Positions 32,368 to 42,043 of a DNA stretch of 64,000 nt are shown here, piece by piece (within the stretch, counting starts at the first letter, position 1; each line of letters opens with the position of its first letter). The stretch is taken from assembly GCA_030267965.1 (NCBI GenBank), contig BRYA01000646.1, forward strand, positions 1 to 64,000. The letters run 5' to 3'. Made by a program: the position numbers and the translations under genes. This DNA comes from Triparma columacea. Lineage: Eukaryota; Sar; Bolidophyceae; Parmales; Triparmaceae. The notes beneath the pieces are model-generated. The model made no database searches. It had not been told where the DNA came from and saw only the letters and a list, made by a program, of their open reading frames with translations.

Positions 32368-33884
32368 ATGTCGGAGCTTCAGGGGCATGGAAAAGATGCT
32401 TTTCTCAATAATGCGGCGGACTACTGGAGCTCAGCATCGGAATCTGTGTCGACGGTTGAATCAGCAGGTGACTATGGCGCCGGAGATTCGGGTTATCTAG
32501 GTCATTTCAGTGAGGGGGAGGATACGACAGTGGGGGGAGAAGTCAGATTGACTCGGCAGGCGTCAGACTTAAGCAGCGAGGGTGAGGAAACGGACGATAA
32601 CGAGATTAACGATAATGTAGGAGAGGATGATGCTCCTTCATCCTCTTTTAATGAGTAAGTTGAGGGGGAGGAAAATCCTTCGCATGGGGTCCCTCATCCA
32701 GTTGTCCCGCGTTTCTCAACCTCCCATTCACCCCAACCTACCCCAGTGAGTCAAGAGAAATCTCAACGAAGCTACTTACTTCTCCTCGAACAAGATCCTT
32801 AATCTCGGACATTTTGTCCGGAAAGACTCCCCTGCCAAAGCCTCCGATCCACCCGTATCCGATCCCGTCACCAATAACTAGACCAGCTCCGAACACCGCA
32901 TACCCCGCACTACACAGGACCATACAAAGGTACATCTCATCGTTTCAGTACAACCACACAGGGCTCCCTCCCTTCTTCGCATTGCGCAGGGACAAAGGCC
33001 TGAAGCACGTGGTTGCAGTATCCAAGCAGATGATCAAGGAGGGCCTCCCAATTCAGTGCGTCGAGGCAGTATTCCTCGGCGTGTACCTGAGCATGCTATC
33101 TCTCAAGTCCTTGTCGATGAGCTCTCCCCTCCTAGTTCCCCAGACTTCCGCTCACACCAAGGACCCTGATGATCCCAACAACCAAGAGGACAACGAAAAC
33201 CCCTTATCCCCGGAAAACGTTCTCCCAGGAGGCACGAGCGCCTGCAGACGCTACTGTGGTGTGCTTCGAATACCAATATCGTTCAAGTCGGAGTGCGACG
33301 GCAACATTTATAGACATATCGTGCTCGCAATTTACGCGCACAATGGCAAGAAGGTCGACAAGGATAAAGCGGCGGTTGACAGCGGCTGGAGATGGGGCGC
33401 AATGGGAATTTCGAGGCGCAAGACGTTGATGTTCAAGGAGATGAAGTATCCCACCTTAGGGAAGCTCATGAAGGCCTTCAAGGACAGCTACGAGGGGAGC
33501 TGGCATAAGCTGCTGAAGGTTTACGTTGGGCTGCCTTTCAGTTACGAGGAGAAGGACACGGCCCGGTTACATTGGAGGGTCCTGAGATGCGTTCTGGGAG
33601 ACAGGAGCTGGTCGGAGGCCGAAAAATTGTTTGACAGGTACGCCAAGGAGTGCGTCGGCATATATGAGTACCACAGTTACACAGGCAAGCTACCCGACTT
33701 TTGCACCGAGGAGTACCTCAACGGAAAGCTATCAATGAACGAAATCAAGAAGCTAAAGATGGAGGCAGGCACATTCACTGCTGCCAACAGGGGCGTCGTC
33801 AAGTCAGTGACGAGGAGCTCAAAGTCAGGAAAGGCAAAGGGCAAGGCGGCAAAGAAGGAGAATGCGGCCAACAAGGAGGGATGA
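32368..33884 (+). CDS. Vasohibin-like tubulin tyrosine carboxypeptidase
   Basis: Two exons: 32368-32654 and 32747-33884, with consistent phase, giving 474 residues. The first ATG in frame is used. The N-terminal ~115 residues are acidic and disordered. The catalytic region starts near IQRYISSFQYNHTG, as in vasohibins. The transglutaminase-like triad is visible: Cys in GLPIQCVEAVFLGVYL (~C200), His in NIYRHIVLA (~H286) and Ser in WGAMGISRRKTLMFK (~S318). Known vasohibins remove the C-terminal tyrosine of alpha-tubulin, needing a small partner (SVBP) that I do not see here. A ~45-residue polar insertion separates the Cys and His segments. The C-terminus is a Lys/Ala-rich tail. Confidence 0.9.
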
Positions 33885-34103
33885 TGGCACCGCACAGGGC
33901 CTCAAAAAATCCTTAAAGTAGACGTAACACCCTTCATGAGCATACATTCTTCCCACTTATTTGTTTTTGTTTTTGAGGACCTGAGACCCCCCCCAATTAT
34001 TGCCTGTTAGGGGATCAACTCAAATCGTTGGACCTTCCCTGGAGAATCAAATTTGAAGCCTCCTGGAGCAACCCTTACACCCTTTCCCGCCTCATAAACT
34101 ACA

Positions 34104-36038
34104 ATGCCGCCCAAGAAGAAAGGAAAAAAGAGCAAGGCCGAGCAAGAGGCAGAGAAATTGGCAGCAGAGGCTGAGGCCGCCCGCCTTGAGAAGGAGGCCG
34201 AAGAGAAGAGGATTGCCGATGCCAAGGCCGCCGAGGAGGCTGCACAGCGTAAGATTGAGGAGCAGAAGCAGTTCCGCGCGGACGAGCTCGACAGGCTGGC
34301 TGCTTCCTACCAGGACATGCTCCCAGTTGTGGAGGCTCGAGCCGAGAGCCTTGCCAAGCACAAGAAGAAATTCGCGGACGCCGAGGAGTGGGAAAATTAC
34401 ATGTCGTGCTCCACGAAGCCCGCTTCCACGGAGGCCGACCTTAACACATACTTGAGTGAGACGAAGGAGAAGACCAACATGAATCTTCAGGAGGCCATGG
34501 ACTGCTTCGCTTACACTGAGACCATCGTGAATGAGTTGTTCAGCTCTGTGTCTAAGATGAAGTCTACGTTCGACTTTGACGCGGAGAAGGTTGAGCGCAT
34601 TCGGCTTTTCAGGCCGGTTCTCAGGGATATGTGCTTGGCCAAGCTGGATGAAGCCACTTGTGACATTATCCAGCACTCCGACCACTACTTCGTGTCCACC
34701 GCTGACGGAAAGGGGAAGGAGATTAAGCTGGGGAAGAAGTCGGAGGGCCTTAAGATTGGGATGTGGGTGAACCACCAGAAGAAATCCTTCAAGTACTACC
34801 CTCTCATCTTCCAGAACCTCGACATGAGAATCGACATCCCCCGCCCCTTTGCGAGCGCCCAGGTGGCCATCCGTGCCATTCACTTTCCTTATCGCCAGAT
34901 ATCAACCCGCTTCGGCACGGAGAACCTGGTCCTAGGAGGTATTTTCCAGCTCGACATAATCCACCTTCCTCCCACGGCCAAGCGCGTAAAGGGCTGGGTC
35001 ATGAGATCCATCTCCGAGAAGAGCACCACAATTCATAAGAGCAACTATCCGATTGGAAACCCGGACGGCGTTATTAGTGCCGTCGCCCCTCAGATCAAGT
35101 GCTCCCTCAAGCTCGGAGCTGGCCTTATCCTTCCCGAAGATCCCAAGGTGGCCTGGTTCCACCCGGTCGATCAACGGTGGGTAACAGACGCTGTGACCGA
35201 CACTCATTTCAACGCCGAGACCAATGAGCTCAAGTTCAACGTGGTCGCTGTTGGTTCCTTTGCCGTGGTTCAAGATGCTCTCGAAGACCTTTGCTTCAAG
35301 GAGTGGAGCGTGAAGCCCGTCATGGCGCGCGGGGAAGAGCAGGAAGTTCATTACACTATGCAGACTCCCCGCTTCACGGTTAAAATCGCCGCGAAATCTA
35401 GTGGCACGTGCCAGCTCTTGGAACCACAGATCGAGCCTCTCAAGGAGTTGAGGGAGAAGCTCTTGGAACCTGCCCAGCTCCTCAACGAGCTTAAGGTCGC
35501 AGGGATCAACCTCATGCCCACCGACGAGAACGCAACCAAGGCCAAGCTCCACAACGCAGAGGCGCCAGGCTTGACTGTGAAAACCCCGGAGATTGAGAAG
35601 AAGGCGTGTTTCGTCGTGAGTCACCTCTGCACGAGCTTTGATTTCATGAGCTCGAGATGGAACAACAGCATTGGAAAGGGAAGGTGCAGCATACAGGTCA
35701 AAGAGACGGATGCATTCACCGGCGGAAGCGACTTGGTTGATTACAGCGTGGGATTGATTGAATTGGATAAAGAGAGCCAGACGGCCAAGGATGCACCGGA
35801 AGTGGGCGAGGTTGTGGACGGCATAAAGTGCTCCCTCATTTTAGGAGGTGAAGAAGCGAGCAGTAGGGCATTCAACGATCAGATTGTGTCGGGGACGGAG
35901 ACACAGCTTTACATGTCCAAATGTGTCAAACACATTTGCACACCAGAGAGTCTTGACAGGGTCGAAGCGAGTAATGGCCAAATCAACGATACCGTCAAGA
36001 GCTTGCTGCTACTGACCAGGCCTTTCAGCTTTTGCTAA
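34104..36038 (+). CDS. CASC1/DNAI7 (IC97-like) axonemal dynein-associated protein
   Basis: A single open exon of 644 residues with an ATG directly after a short A/C-rich leader. The N-terminal ~70 residues are a Lys/Ala/Glu coiled coil (PPKKKGKKSKAEQEAEKLAA). The middle contains blocks typical of CASC1/IC97: EEWENYMSC, LNTYLSETKE, LRDMCLAKLDEATCDII, VDQRWVTDAV and FKEWSVKPV. A C-terminal beta-rich domain completes the family length (~650-700). Known members associate with inner-arm dynein I1/f intermediate chains in cilia. Codon use is GC-rich and regular, suggesting strong expression. Convergent with the FAM47-like gene, 56 bp between stops. Confidence 0.9.
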   Translation: MPPKKKGKKSKAEQEAEKLAAEAEAARLEKEAEEKRIADAKAAEEAAQRKIEEQKQFRADELDRLAASYQDMLPVVEARAESLAKHKKKFADAEEWENYMSCSTKPASTEADLNTYLSETKEKTNMNLQEAMDCFAYTETIVNELFSSVSKMKSTFDFDAEKVERIRLFRPVLRDMCLAKLDEATCDIIQHSDHYFVSTADGKGKEIKLGKKSEGLKIGMWVNHQKKSFKYYPLIFQNLDMRIDIPRPFASAQVAIRAIHFPYRQISTRFGTENLVLGGIFQLDIIHLPPTAKRVKGWVMRSISEKSTTIHKSNYPIGNPDGVISAVAPQIKCSLKLGAGLILPEDPKVAWFHPVDQRWVTDAVTDTHFNAETNELKFNVVAVGSFAVVQDALEDLCFKEWSVKPVMARGEEQEVHYTMQTPRFTVKIAAKSSGTCQLLEPQIEPLKELREKLLEPAQLLNELKVAGINLMPTDENATKAKLHNAEAPGLTVKTPEIEKKACFVVSHLCTSFDFMSSRWNNSIGKGRCSIQVKETDAFTGGSDLVDYSVGLIELDKESQTAKDAPEVGEVVDGIKCSLILGGEEASSRAFNDQIVSGTETQLYMSKCVKHICTPESLDRVEASNGQINDTVKSLLLLTRPFSFC

Positions 36039-36094
36039 TGTAAGGAAAACAATGTATAGATATACAAACAACGATGTAATATTTTCCTCCCTCT

Positions 36095-38245
36095 TCACTC
36101 GTGTGGATCTCTCTTTTTGTAGATTGTCATGGTGCGGCGACCCCTCTGCATCGGGCTCGCCGTCGCCGCTACCGGTTTTACCGGCTTCACAGCGACGAAA
36201 GTATCGCCGCCCTGAATCGTAGGCCTGCCCTCCCGCCCCTCTGGCTTTGGTCTGTTTGCTTCTGCTCTCGCCAGGTCCTTCAGCCACTTAATATTCACGT
36301 CATCCTCCAAAACGACGCGCGAGAGAAAGTGAGGCAGCCGACGACCTTTGCCAACGAGATCCTTGGTGAAGGCCTTACCAATGAAAAGTTTTGGAATCTC
36401 TTTCTGCAGGTCGTCGGCCTTTGCCTTGATTGACGCCATTTCCACCCCCCACGAACCTTGCTGCTTAGCTGCCATTTCGTTCAGGACATTGTACATCCCA
36501 ACACTCCACTTTTCAGGATTGATGTACCAAGCGCCGTAGCGGACCTTTTCATTGGGCGCGGATTCACCATGGTGATGGTGATGACCTCGTTTTTTATTCT
36601 TGTGATGGTGATGATGATGATGCCTATGATGATTCCTCTGATTTATACCCGCAGAGGTACCCTCTTTATTGACAGCGGAGGCACCAGGGGCAAGCGAAGG
36701 CGAGTCAAAGATGCCCTGACGGTTTTTGAGTTTCCTTCCCCTGTGGGTTGGTGCGCCGCGGCTGGAGCGGTTTTGATTACTTCGTAGGGTTTTTCGAATG
36801 GATCGAGGAGATGAGCTCTCCGCGTGCGGCGACACAGACCGTCGACCCACATGCGGCGAAACACTCTTGCGCCCTGCTGTTGGGGATCGGCTTTTACGTG
36901 CAGACCGGCGGCTTTTACGTGCAGACCGGCGCCCCCCACGCGGCGAACCGGAGGAGTCCGAGGATGACGAAGAAGAAGACGACGATTCATCATCGTGCTT
37001 CCATATTTCATCCACTGCTGCCTTGGCGTAGCTGTGGAGGGATTTAGTAGCAGTGACGGACATTGCCGCCCTTTGTTTGTGTTCTGTTACCAAAAGGATA
37101 TCGGGAACGTCCTGGGCGATTTTAATGGGCCGAAGAGAACGGGCAAAAACAATCGGCGAGGGTGGACGGTCTACGTGGACGGGCAGTTCGACCTGGAACT
37201 TGTCAATTTTTTCAGCGTCTATGACTGTAGAACGGGAGCGCATCTTTTGGGTTCCCTCCTTTTCCCCTCCTTCCGCATTTCTTTCCGACGCTGAACTTGG
37301 TCCCGCATCAACTTTCAGTTCAGGGTGAATCGTAGTGTCAAAGAAATGAACAGCTGAGCCAAGTCGTTGAGCAGCTGTCTTTGTTTTTTCAACCCTCTCG
37401 TCAAGGCTGATTGAGTCCTGGGCCTGGGCCTGGGCATGGAGCTTGGCGGTTTCGGCGCCTGGGACCAGGAGGTACCCTGGATTTTTCACTGAAGTGTCGT
37501 CTACGTCCAAGTTCACCTCTTCTTCCTTTTCCTTCCGTTCTTGCTCTGCTCGTTTCATTGACAGTTTCCTGACAAAGTGGTCATCTGAGGCATCCTGGAA
37601 TACCCCGAGAATTTGTTTGATAAATCCCCCCTTCTTTGACTTCTTGTCAATTAAGCCCAACTTTTCGTTAGCCTTAATTGACTCGTATTCGTCATCAAGG
37701 ATTTGCAGGGCAACAGCATCGAGAATGTCTTCCGCAGTATCTGTCTCCTCGGGAACTAGACCGTTGGGTTTACGGGGTGTGCTCGACGAGAAGATCGTCG
37801 CGGACTTATCGAATTCTAACCGGGGGGAGCGAGGTGACCTCAGCGATTGCTTGTTCTGGCCAGAGGTGAACATGGATTCATTCAGGTCAATTGCACGGTC
37901 GAGCGCTATGGTTTCGCCGAATTCAGTATCTTCGAGAAACTTCCATTCGAGACCAAGAAACTTATGCTGCAGCTTTTTGTTCCTAGACGCTGGGAAGGAG
38001 GAGGTTGGTAGGACAGAGGAGAAGGAGTTACGAGAGGGGTTTTTGTACATGGGATTATTTACTAATGAGGACGATTTCGTAGGGTTTGTTCCGACAGAAC
38101 GGGATTCACCATGGACTCGCTCGACCACATTGCTCGGGCCAGTACTCGTGGACGGGTTGGGAGAGGGATCAGGGATGGGGGAGGGTGCAGAATCGTGAAG
38201 GGTGTGTGTGGTTTGGATCGTTGGGGGGATATTCAAGGGTTCCAT
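36095..38245 (-). CDS. Large disordered protein with C-terminal FAM47-like domain
   Basis: A single open frame of 716 residues from an ATG at 38245. Most is disordered and charged. It includes an Arg/Ser tandem repeat (RSARKSR twice, at about 36890-36931, and SPHVGRRSVSPH) and a histidine cluster near residue 560 (HHRHHHHHHHK, then GHHHHHGE). The C-terminal ~120 residues contain VRYGAWYINPEKW, then IGKAFTKDLVGKGRRLPHFL. This resembles the FAM47 family core (RYGAWYLNPxLW and a FKDFILSRGYRxPxFL-like segment). FAM47 function is poorly known; the neighbours suggest a ciliary link, which is inference. The N-terminal half also has LGLEWKFLEDTEFGE. No intron is needed. Confidence 0.78.
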   Translation of the reverse strand: MEPLNIPPTIQTTHTLHDSAPSPIPDPSPNPSTSTGPSNVVERVHGESRSVGTNPTKSSSLVNNPMYKNPSRNSFSSVLPTSSFPASRNKKLQHKFLGLEWKFLEDTEFGETIALDRAIDLNESMFTSGQNKQSLRSPRSPRLEFDKSATIFSSSTPRKPNGLVPEETDTAEDILDAVALQILDDEYESIKANEKLGLIDKKSKKGGFIKQILGVFQDASDDHFVRKLSMKRAEQERKEKEEEVNLDVDDTSVKNPGYLLVPGAETAKLHAQAQAQDSISLDERVEKTKTAAQRLGSAVHFFDTTIHPELKVDAGPSSASERNAEGGEKEGTQKMRSRSTVIDAEKIDKFQVELPVHVDRPPSPIVFARSLRPIKIAQDVPDILLVTEHKQRAAMSVTATKSLHSYAKAAVDEIWKHDDESSSSSSSSSDSSGSPRGGRRSARKSRRSARKSRSPTAGRKSVSPHVGRRSVSPHAESSSPRSIRKTLRSNQNRSSRGAPTHRGRKLKNRQGIFDSPSLAPGASAVNKEGTSAGINQRNHHRHHHHHHHKNKKRGHHHHHGESAPNEKVRYGAWYINPEKWSVGMYNVLNEMAAKQQGSWGVEMASIKAKADDLQKEIPKLFIGKAFTKDLVGKGRRLPHFLSRVVLEDDVNIKWLKDLARAEANRPKPEGREGRPTIQGGDTFVAVKPVKPVAATASPMQRGRRTMTIYKKRDPHE

Positions 38246-38534
38246 GTAGATTTTGGGGCGAGGATGGGGCTTAATCGGGTGGAAGGATGGGAGGAGGACT
38301 GGGGGGAGAAGGAGAAGGGGAAATATAGAATAAGGAAGAAACTGCCAAGAGAAAAAAGTAGAACTGCCGGGGAGGGGGAGGGTGAAGGGTTATCTAAGCG
38401 GCATGAAAAAATGACATTGAGTTTGGGATTCTACGTACGGTTTATATTAAGAATCCCCCCAACCACACAATCGACAACTTAACAACACAAAAACCCTCAC
38501 ACCACCACAGCAGAACGCCAGAGGCTTTGAGCTT

Positions 38535-39537
38535 TTAATCCGCAGAGATCATGACCTGGCCAGCCCTCTGGAGCACCATAATGTCGTTCTCTAATCTCTT
38601 CAGCTCCGCCTCCTGGGACTGTTTCCTGTTGATGTCGCCCCTCGACTCAAAGTTGACTCGGTGTGCCGTTAGCTGGTACCTTGCATTGACTGCGTCCCAT
38701 TTCGTCTTGAGTTTGTTGATGAGGTCCTCCCTCTCGTACTCATCCATTGCCTCGAATTCCTCGGGGGCAACCTCCTCCTCGCCGAGCTGCCTGCGCACGT
38801 ACTCATCGATCATGTCGTTCTCACGCCTGATCTCCTCCTTCACCTCACTGAGGTACTCGGGGACCGTGCCGTAGTCCTCCTTGGACCTGTAGTCTATAGA
38901 CTTCGACTGAGGCATCTGGGGCACGGAGAGAATAGCCTCGACGGCATTAGCTGTGATGAAGTTCTTGGAGGTGTGAAGCCCCATAACAGGTTGGTCACCC
39001 CTGCGAGGCACCGAAGGCTTGGAGGCTGGGATGCTACGAGTGAACTTTGAGGTAGTCCTCGAGAGGTCCTTCTTAGTCTTGGAGCCTGCCTTCAGGAAGT
39101 TGGAGGGGGAGTGGACAGAGTTCTTGGCAGAGGGGCCAAAGGTGCTGGACAGGATGTGGCTCTAAAGACGGGATGCGATAGGGGGTAGGGTGGGGATGGG
39201 GGGAGGGGGCGATGGGCGGGATTAGATTTAGCGCCAGGACGGAAGGGGGAAAACTAGGTTTGGGGTGATTTCCAAGATGCCAGAGGGAGGTTACGGGAAG
39301 AAGGTGAAAGAATGCGCCAAAATGATAGCCCAGGGGTCACCCGAATGACCAAAATCCGACGACGTCGATTCTCACCTTTTTAATCTGCTCAATACCGCCG
39401 CCCACTGTGGCCGTGGTGCCGTGCAACCCAAAAGTGGAGGAGGTGAGGGGTTGGAGCGGATCGTGCTTGGACTTGTACATGGGAGGCTTCTGAGGCTCCA
39501 CGTAGGGCTCGGGGACTAGGTTGTAGATGCTCTCCAT
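38535..39537 (-). CDS. ENKUR: Enkurin, ciliary microtubule inner protein
   Basis: Two exons read leftwards: 39376-39537 and 38535-39161, phase 0, giving 262 residues against 256 in mammals. The N-terminus ESIYNLVPEPYVEPQKPPMY matches the enkurin start. The middle has NFITANAVEAILSVPQMPQ, followed by the enkurin domain: DYGTVPEYLSEVKEEI, LKTKWDAVNARYQ and a final coiled-coil ELKRLENDIMVLQRA. Enkurin lies inside doublet microtubules of cilia and was first described as a TRPC-channel adaptor in sperm. It stands close to the DNAI7, FAM47-like and RIB43A genes. Confidence 0.93.
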
Positions 39538-40424
39538 GTTGATGCTGCAGATGAGTCCTTACGAACGTGAAGTCAAACTGACAGGGAAACTCTGTTGGAA
39601 TAGTGAAGGCCCAAAAGGGAGGGTGGAGTTGAGGAGTTGAGGCGTTGTTGGAATCAGCAGGGTTGGCTTGGATTTTCCCTTTTTTAAGGGCTAGGCGGCA
39701 GCCCCGGGTTTTCAAAGTTCCTGAATCCCCCCTCCCCGTAATAAGTGGCATCAGATCGGTTGGTTGGAGCGCTCGTCGACTTCATATTACCGTCAAATAT
39801 CCATAATTATTGAAGAAGGAGGGCATCACTACGGTCCGTTGGGGCGGCGGACGGGGGGGAAAGGACAGACAAGGCACGAGAGGCGCCATCCGCTTCTCAC
39901 CATCCCTCCGCATATCCCCGAATAAAGTCAAAAGGGACCAATTACCCCCTTTCATTTCCCTTTCAAAGAACCTAACGCCACCTTTTCAATCCTAGAAATC
40001 CTTGTATTCGTTAGGCCAAAGCCCTCACCAAGATGCTCATGAAACCCATTTCTGAAATTCATTTATAGAATTAAGAGAGGTTTATCCGCTGCAATCTTTG
40101 ATTACACCGTAACTAGAGACGCCCGGGTACCGTCTAATAGCATATTTCGACCCCATTATTGTCTTTTGGGATATTTTTTCTTGTGTGATTTTCATCTTAA
40201 AACGAGAGAAGTCCTTGTTGGTGGCTGATTGAGGCAGGTGAAGGAAACGAAGCTCCAACATCTCCCACCTCCTAGACCCGAATTTCTACGTTTTTAACGA
40301 CCAACAGAGTCCGACGCTCGAAGAGGTGGAAGGAGGTCCAGGAAAATTCCATTGAAGTGCCTTTGAGCTTTTTTGCTCGTAGACCTTTTTCAAGTTGGAG
40401 GGGTACACGTCCGTAAGAGAGAAT
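39538..40424. other. Divergent intergenic region, enkurin and MYB
   Basis: About 890 bp. The sequence has mixed composition with A/T-rich patches at about 40050-40210. The last ~100 bp before the MYB start are open in frame but lack an upstream ATG. No RNA gene or repeat was recognised. Confidence 0.4.
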
Positions 40425-41795
40425 ATGATCCCCTGTGGCGTCGACGGACAGGAAAAGTCCTCCAAATCGACCAAGCAGAAGGCTGTGAACTACATTGTGG
40501 ATGGCAAGGTGGTCAACAGCGCGACCGGTGAGACTGCGACAGAAAAGAAGAGTGGAAGCAGCAGGGGGAGGATGGTCATCGACCACAATGGCGATGTGGT
40601 CCCGCACAAGAAGCCGACCAGCACCAAGAGGAGCTGGAGCAGTGACGAGGATGTTAAGCTCAAGGACCTTGTTGCTATCCACGGCACAGCCAAGTGGACC
40701 ACAGTTGCTGAGGCTCTCGGAGGCCGCTCTGGGAAGCAGTGTCGCGAGCGCTGGCACAATCACCTCAACCCCGACGTTAAGAAGGGTGGTTGGACCGAGG
40801 AGGAGGACCGCATCATCATCAAGATGCAGATGGAGCTCGGCAACCAGTGGGCGAAAATCACCAAGATGGTTCCTGGAAGGACCGACAACGCGGTCAAGAA
40901 CAGGTGGCACAGTGCCATGAGGAGCAGGACTAGGGGACCGACACAGCCAGGGGATCCCGGGCACGTTAGCAAAGAGACCCACGCAGCGGCGGCTGCCGCC
41001 GCTGCCAAAGTCGATGCCGAGAGGAAGAAGAACGGAAAGAACAAGAGCAGTAACAGCAGCAATGCCGCCACCAAGGCAGAGAGCGGTAGCAGCAGCGTCA
41101 GCGTCAGCGCCAGCAGCAAGAGTGGTAACAACAGCAGCAACAACGACGGCAACGTCGCCAGCAGCAGCAGCTTTGACCCTCCCGTCATACAGTTCGACTT
41201 CGAGCAGCAGCCCCACAACCTGGCCCGCAAGGTTTCGACCGTCAGCAGTAGCAGCTCCAGCAGTAGCTCCAGCACGACGAGCAGCCAGTCCCCTTCCCCC
41301 ATCTTCACTGCCCAACACTCAGCTTTCCCTCCGACTCCCCCCACCGACAGCAACAATGGGTTCAAACCATTTGACAAATTAATCTCCCCCTCGACCAACT
41401 TTGACACAGCGAAGCTCCTTCCATCACCCCCCATTAACGGTCGACCGCCACTATCCGAGGACAAGAGCAGCACCAGGCTTAACGTCCTCACCCCCTGCAA
41501 TCACTGGGAGAGGCAGGCGTTCAACAACTCCCCTCCCCTCCTAATAGCCTCACCCACCGACGAGAGACTGACTCCCTTGGGCGAGCCAACTCTCAGCGAC
41601 TGGTTCGCCTCAATGGAAGACGGGATGAGCCTCGGTGTAGATGCAGACAACAAATTCGAGATCATTTCCCCGGCCCCGCTTCGTTTCAAGGTTGACGATG
41701 GCATCAAAGCCATGAGGATAAGTAACAACGGAAGCGACGAAGGCGAGAGGGACAAGAAGAGGGTGAGGAGCAAGAGCCCTTGGATGTGCGTGTAA
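40425..41795 (+). CDS. MYB transcription factor with two SANT/MYB repeats
   Basis: A single exon of 456 residues from the ATG at 40425, the first in frame. Two adjacent MYB repeats are clear: repeat one has RSWSSDEDVKLKDLVAIHG, then KWTTVAEAL and GKQCRERWHNHLNPDV; repeat two has KGGWTEEEDRIIIKMQMELG, then QWAKITKMVPGRTDNAVKNRW. Spaced tryptophans and the recognition-helix residues are intact, as in R2R3/c-MYB-type factors. The remainder is low-complexity: poly-Ala, then serine-rich AGC-repeat stretches, and a short conserved-looking patch LTPLGEPTLSDWFASME that may be an activation motif. Target genes are unknown. Confidence 0.9.
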   Translation: MIPCGVDGQEKSSKSTKQKAVNYIVDGKVVNSATGETATEKKSGSSRGRMVIDHNGDVVPHKKPTSTKRSWSSDEDVKLKDLVAIHGTAKWTTVAEALGGRSGKQCRERWHNHLNPDVKKGGWTEEEDRIIIKMQMELGNQWAKITKMVPGRTDNAVKNRWHSAMRSRTRGPTQPGDPGHVSKETHAAAAAAAAKVDAERKKNGKNKSSNSSNAATKAESGSSSVSVSASSKSGNNSSNNDGNVASSSSFDPPVIQFDFEQQPHNLARKVSTVSSSSSSSSSSTTSSQSPSPIFTAQHSAFPPTPPTDSNNGFKPFDKLISPSTNFDTAKLLPSPPINGRPPLSEDKSSTRLNVLTPCNHWERQAFNNSPPLLIASPTDERLTPLGEPTLSDWFASMEDGMSLGVDADNKFEIISPAPLRFKVDDGIKAMRISNNGSDEGERDKKRVRSKSPWMCV

Positions 41796-42043
41796 TCAGT
41801 ACGGTGGGGGGGTTGGGTTGCCAAGGGGGGGAGGTTCTATTTTGGCCCATGGAGGGCGACGGGAATCATGTAGGAGAGCGGAGCGGACGGAACACATCTG
41901 GTGCAGGTTGAGAGTAAACGACCAAACACCAATCACAATTGAAAGACAAAAAACAAAGAGACTGTCGCTCAAGAAAAATAGTTGTTGATTCATCGTACAA
42001 TTCATGAATTTTCGTTGCGGGTTCCTTTGCATCCATATCTATA

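Noticed and set aside
34092..34883. Minus-strand frame opposite DNAI7
   Set aside because: A shadow of strongly biased codons; no start context or homology.
37443..38198. Plus-strand frame of ~250 residues opposite the FAM47-like gene
   Set aside because: No family resemblance; the minus-strand frame is three times longer and contains a recognisable domain.
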